Source of the DNA: OPU3-GD-OMZ sp964515235
GTDB taxonomy: Bacteria; Pseudomonadota; Gammaproteobacteria; Methylococcales; Methylomonadaceae
Direction: 5' to 3'
Assembly (NCBI GenBank): GCA_964515235.1
Contig: CAZEVO010000055.1
Span: 1-8,541 of the forward strand
Length of the DNA: 8,541 nucleotides
The notes beneath the pieces are model-generated. The model was not told the DNA's origin. It saw nothing but the letters and a program-made list of their open reading frames with translations, and made no database searches. Positions 6,742-8,541 of the stretch are shown piece after piece (position 1 is the first letter of the stretch; every line of letters begins with the position of its first letter). A program made the position numbers and the translations under genes.

Positions 6742-6747
6742 TCCTCA
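6742..6747 (-). promoter_or_regulatory. Ribosome binding site that decides the narK start
   Basis: The minus strand reads TGAGGA, placing the GAGG core six bases before the ATG at 6734-6736. The longer reading frame from 6748 would start inside this motif and has only AT-rich sequence upstream. The shorter protein, starting MIAVETRN, is therefore preferred. Confidence 0.65.
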
Positions 6748-6790
6748 TTAAATTTTAAATCACTAAGTTAAATAGTTGTGTTTTTCACAA

Positions 6791-6812
6791 ATCCAATATT
6801 TAGAAATTGGAT
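6791..6812 (-). terminator. Weak hairpin after nirK
   Basis: ATCCAAT (6791-6797) and ATTGGAT (6806-6812) form a 7-bp stem with an 8-base loop, starting 9 bp after the nirK stop and followed on the minus strand by TTTGTG. Stem and T-tract are both weak. It may be an mRNA 3' stem or a leaky terminator between nirK and narK. A second small stem, TTGTG-TTTTT-CACAA (6776-6790), lies directly next to it. Confidence 0.3.
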
Positions 6813-6820
6813 GAAGAACG

Positions 6821-7885
6821 TTACCGAAAGAGATTTTTATCTTTACCACCTGTTACCTTCAACACCCCCCAAGCACCCCGATCAATACGTGTTAAAGCAT
6901 GGTCCACCAAAACATAATTACCCGGATAATCAACGGTGAATTCAATCATGCTCGCACCTCCTGCTGGCACTAAGGTTGTCTGAACATTTGATTGAGGATC
7001 TGAAGTCGTTGCTCCTGAATAAACTCGATCAAAAATCTCACCAATAAGATGAAATGATGATATTTTTGCCACACCCGCATTCCCGATAAAAAGACGAACC
7101 TTATCACCGACATCGACTTCCAAAGCGCCTTGCTTTGTTAAAGCGCCGGTACGTCCATTAAAGACAATATATTCGGGTCGTTCATCAATCATTTTTTCCG
7201 CCGCAAATGATTGAAAACCAGTATCACCCATTCCGCCATGCGTATAGAGTTCACCCTGCATAATATAGAATTCTTTATCAACCTTAATCAAACCTCTTTT
7301 AGGCTCAACCAAAATCAACCCATACATCCCGTTTGCAATATGTGTCGAAGCATTTCCTGAGGCACAATGGTAGACATAAANNNNNNNNNNNNNNNNNNNN
7401 NNNNNNNNNNNNNNNNNNNNNNNNNNNNNNNNNGTAACTGCATGCAAATCAATTGAATGACTATGACTATTTTCTGGAGCATTATGTAGTGATAACTTAA
7501 CCGTATCCCCTTTTTTAACTCGCAGCATGGGGCCAGGCACGGTATTGTTAAACGTCCAGTAATGATATGAAATGCCTCTGGCAATCTCAGAAACAACCTC
7601 TTTTGCCTCAAGATTAATATCTACATTGCCCGCATGACGCGTCAAAGGAACCGGTAAATCGAAAGCTCTTTTACTGATATCAGAAACTTTAGGGTAATCA
7701 GCTAAATTAACTGACATTTGATGGGCATAGTTATCACCCGGGCCAAAACCCGGCTTTAGATCTTTATGAGCATGACCATTCTTTGCCGCATAAAGCAATT
7801 GACTGGAAACGGCAAAAATAGAAAGCATTAACAACAAAGTCCTAAAAATCATAGTATGATTCTTTTTTTCCAACCTTATTAACAT
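6821..7885 (-). CDS. nirK: Copper-containing nitrite reductase, AniA-like class II (contains an N gap)
   Basis: NirK reduces nitrite to NO in the periplasm. The frame gives 354 residues, including 19 unread ones (151-169) from 53 Ns at 7381-7433. A Sec signal peptide (basic RLEKKNH, hydrophobic 13-31, cleavage near YAA at 32-34) has no lipobox. Two cupredoxin domains follow. Type 1 copper ligands: H143, C174, H182, M187; type 2: H148, H173, H329; catalytic D146 and H279. All are present. Seven residues separate C174 and H182, as in AniA, against eight in the Alcaligenes type; HIANGMYGLILVEPK and PAGGASMIEF also look AniA-like. Start ATG is supported by TGAGG seven bases upstream; an internal ATG (M12) would also give a signal peptide. 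It lies 158 bp after the rhodanese and 84 bp before narK, so it may have its own promoter. The interval between H148 and H173 is 10 residues shorter than normal, which points to a mis-sized gap rather than a real deletion. Confidence 0.93.
   Translation of the reverse strand: MLIRLEKKNHTMIFRTLLLMLSIFAVSSQLLYAAKNGHAHKDLKPGFGPGDNYAHQMSVNLADYPKVSDISKRAFDLPVPLTRHAGNVDINLEAKEVVSEIARGISYHYWTFNNTVPGPMLRVKKGDTVKLSLHNAPENSHSHSIDLHAVXXXXXXXXXXXXXXXXXXXYVYHCASGNASTHIANGMYGLILVEPKRGLIKVDKEFYIMQGELYTHGGMGDTGFQSFAAEKMIDERPEYIVFNGRTGALTKQGALEVDVGDKVRLFIGNAGVAKISSFHLIGEIFDRVYSGATTSDPQSNVQTTLVPAGGASMIEFTVDYPGNYVLVDHALTRIDRGAWGVLKVTGGKDKNLFR
7381..7433. other. Run of 53 undetermined bases inside nirK
   Basis: This is an assembly gap or masked stretch of 53 Ns. 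The reading frame is kept on both sides. The first affected codon reads ACN on the minus strand and is therefore Thr whatever the missing base, giving HAVT, as expected after the type 2 copper histidine. The missing part should encode the glycine-rich loop and beta-strands leading to the YHC copper motif. Confidence 0.95.
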
Positions 7886-7917
7886 CCCAAAACCTCACTA
7901 AAATTTGCCATTCTCTA

Positions 7918-7934
7918 AAGCAATGCATTTGCTT
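7918..7934. promoter_or_regulatory. Dyad upstream of nirK, possible NO-responsive operator
   Basis: AAGCAA-TGCAT-TTGCTT has perfect 6-bp arms around a 5-bp spacer, 33-49 bp before the nirK ATG. It contains AATGCATT, which resembles one half of the NsrR motif (AAGATGCATTT). No nsrR gene is in the window and the second half-site is not evident. This is a candidate operator only. Confidence 0.3.
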
Positions 7935-7980
7935 GATGTTGAAATGTAACACATTCCTAAAAATCCTTTTCCCATGAATA

Positions 7981-8008
7981 GTTATCACTATGACCTTAAT
8001 GCGATAAC
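7981..8008 (-). repeat. Inverted repeat in the rhodanese-nirK intergenic region
   Basis: GTTATCAC (7981-7988) faces GCGATAAC (8001-8008) across 12 bases. One position is mismatched in DNA but can pair as G-U in minus-strand RNA, giving an 8-bp stem 35 bp after the rhodanese stop. No T-tract follows. It could be an mRNA 3' stem or an operator with half-sites two helical turns apart. Confidence 0.3.
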
Positions 8009-8043
8009 GGGAATAATGTTGTTTTCAAATCAGAAATTAGTGC

Positions 8044-8463
8044 TTACCTCTCTAAGGATAGACCAGACTGCACCCATTCATTAATACCGGTACGGTAATA
8101 AAAAACAAAACCATTTTGCCAGCCCCAATCTAGAGCTTTCTGAGAGGCCCAACCGGCTAATTCACTATTAACACCTGAACAATAAAAAACAACATGACCA
8201 TTTTTCTTGTTCACAATTGCAGCTAAGGACTGTTCTGTTAGATCGTTATAATCTAAATGTTTAGCCCCCGGCACATGGCCTTCGTTGTATTCCTCAAGAG
8301 AACGCAAATCAACAAAAATGAAAGCGTCTTGACTTGATAACTTATAAGCCAACCAGGAATCGGTTGATGTCGCACCAAGAACCTTACCTGGCGCCCCGCC
8401 CGCCCAAGCGTGTGTAAAACTAAACAACATTACAACCATGCTAAAGACTTGAATTTTATTCAT
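8044..8463 (-). CDS. Periplasmic single-domain rhodanese
   Basis: A 139-residue protein with a Sec signal peptide (hydrophobic 5-17, cleavage near AWA at 19-21) and one rhodanese domain. Marks are VDLRSLEEYNEGHVPGAKHL (51-70), the family's DxR...E(F/Y)xxGHVPGA pattern, and the active cysteine C95 in FYCSGVNSE. The mature protein of about 118 residues would act in the periplasm as a sulfurtransferase or persulfide carrier. The loop after C95 (SGVNSE) lacks the arginine seen in many rhodaneses, so its sulfur acceptor may differ. A Shine-Dalgarno AAGGAT lies upstream of ATG (8471-8477 region). It is followed by nirK after 158 bp on the same strand. Its place next to a periplasmic nitrite reductase suggests sulfur chemistry coupled to nitrite or NO, or copper-site maturation; both are inference. 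Confidence 0.85.
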   Translation of the reverse strand: MNKIQVFSMVVMLFSFTHAWAGGAPGKVLGATSTDSWLAYKLSSQDAFIFVDLRSLEEYNEGHVPGAKHLDYNDLTEQSLAAIVNKKNGHVVFYCSGVNSELAGWASQKALDWGWQNGFVFYYRTGINEWVQSGLSLER

Positions 8464-8541
8464 TATTATTTATCCTTATTAATCTTATATGAGACCTTTG
8501 CGTGATCAGCTCACATGGTCAGTTAAATTCTAGGACTTCGT

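Noticed and set aside
7315..7611. Minus-strand frame of 98 codons across the N gap
   Set aside because: It is an out-of-frame shadow of nirK held open partly by the undetermined bases.
7933..7946. FNR-like site upstream of nirK (TTGATGTTGAAATG)
   Set aside because: Only the left half matches; the right half has almost no agreement with ATCAA.
8502..8515. CRP/FNR-like palindrome upstream of the periplasmic rhodanese (GTGATCAGCTCACA)
   Set aside because: The TGA and TCA cores are separated by five bases instead of six, which CRP and FNR do not tolerate well, and no -10 box sits at the right distance.

Overview
The window looks like chromosomal DNA from an AT-rich gammaproteobacterium. The support is an E. 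coli-type FNR with the four-cysteine iron-sulfur set, a perfect FNR box, a gammaproteobacterial-style ThiO, and an AniA-like class II copper nitrite reductase. Genus is not decidable from sequence alone; a facultatively denitrifying methylotroph or sulfur oxidiser would fit, but that is inference. No tRNA, rRNA, CRISPR array or insertion sequence was seen.

Left arm (1-2852, all on the minus strand, read right to left): a 45-residue lipoprotein with a TTG start, a strong inverted repeat, a secreted lipocalin-like protein, a highly divergent HemF-family protein, a ThiO-type FAD amine oxidase, and the first 18 codons of a probably exported protein that leaves the window. Spacing is tight (6, 19 and 39 bp after the lipocalin-like gene), so this is probably one operon.

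Centre (2853-3699): an fnr-type regulator on the plus strand, divergent from the left operon. The shared 136-bp intergenic region carries a perfect FNR box (TTGATCTATATCAA). Its centre lies exactly where a class II FNR activator site should be for a TAAAAT -10 box facing the left operon.

Right arm (3689-8463, all minus): a periplasmic rhodanese, a copper nitrite reductase (nirK, interrupted by a 53-base N gap), a NarK-type nitrate/nitrite transporter, and a CoA-disulfide/persulfide reductase with a C-terminal rhodanese domain. The last of these ends in an 11-bp convergent overlap with fnr. Together this is a nitrite-respiration locus: NarK moves nitrate or nitrite, NirK reduces nitrite to NO in the periplasm, and two rhodanese-bearing proteins tie it to sulfane-sulfur chemistry. 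No nitrate reductase, NO reductase or N2O reductase lies in the window.

The most unusual part is the left operon. Two of its members resemble enzymes that need O2 (HemF and ThiO), yet its promoter looks FNR-activated, that is, on at low oxygen. The HemF-like protein has also lost most of the family's catalytic and substrate-binding motifs. It is a candidate for a new function next to a denitrification locus.
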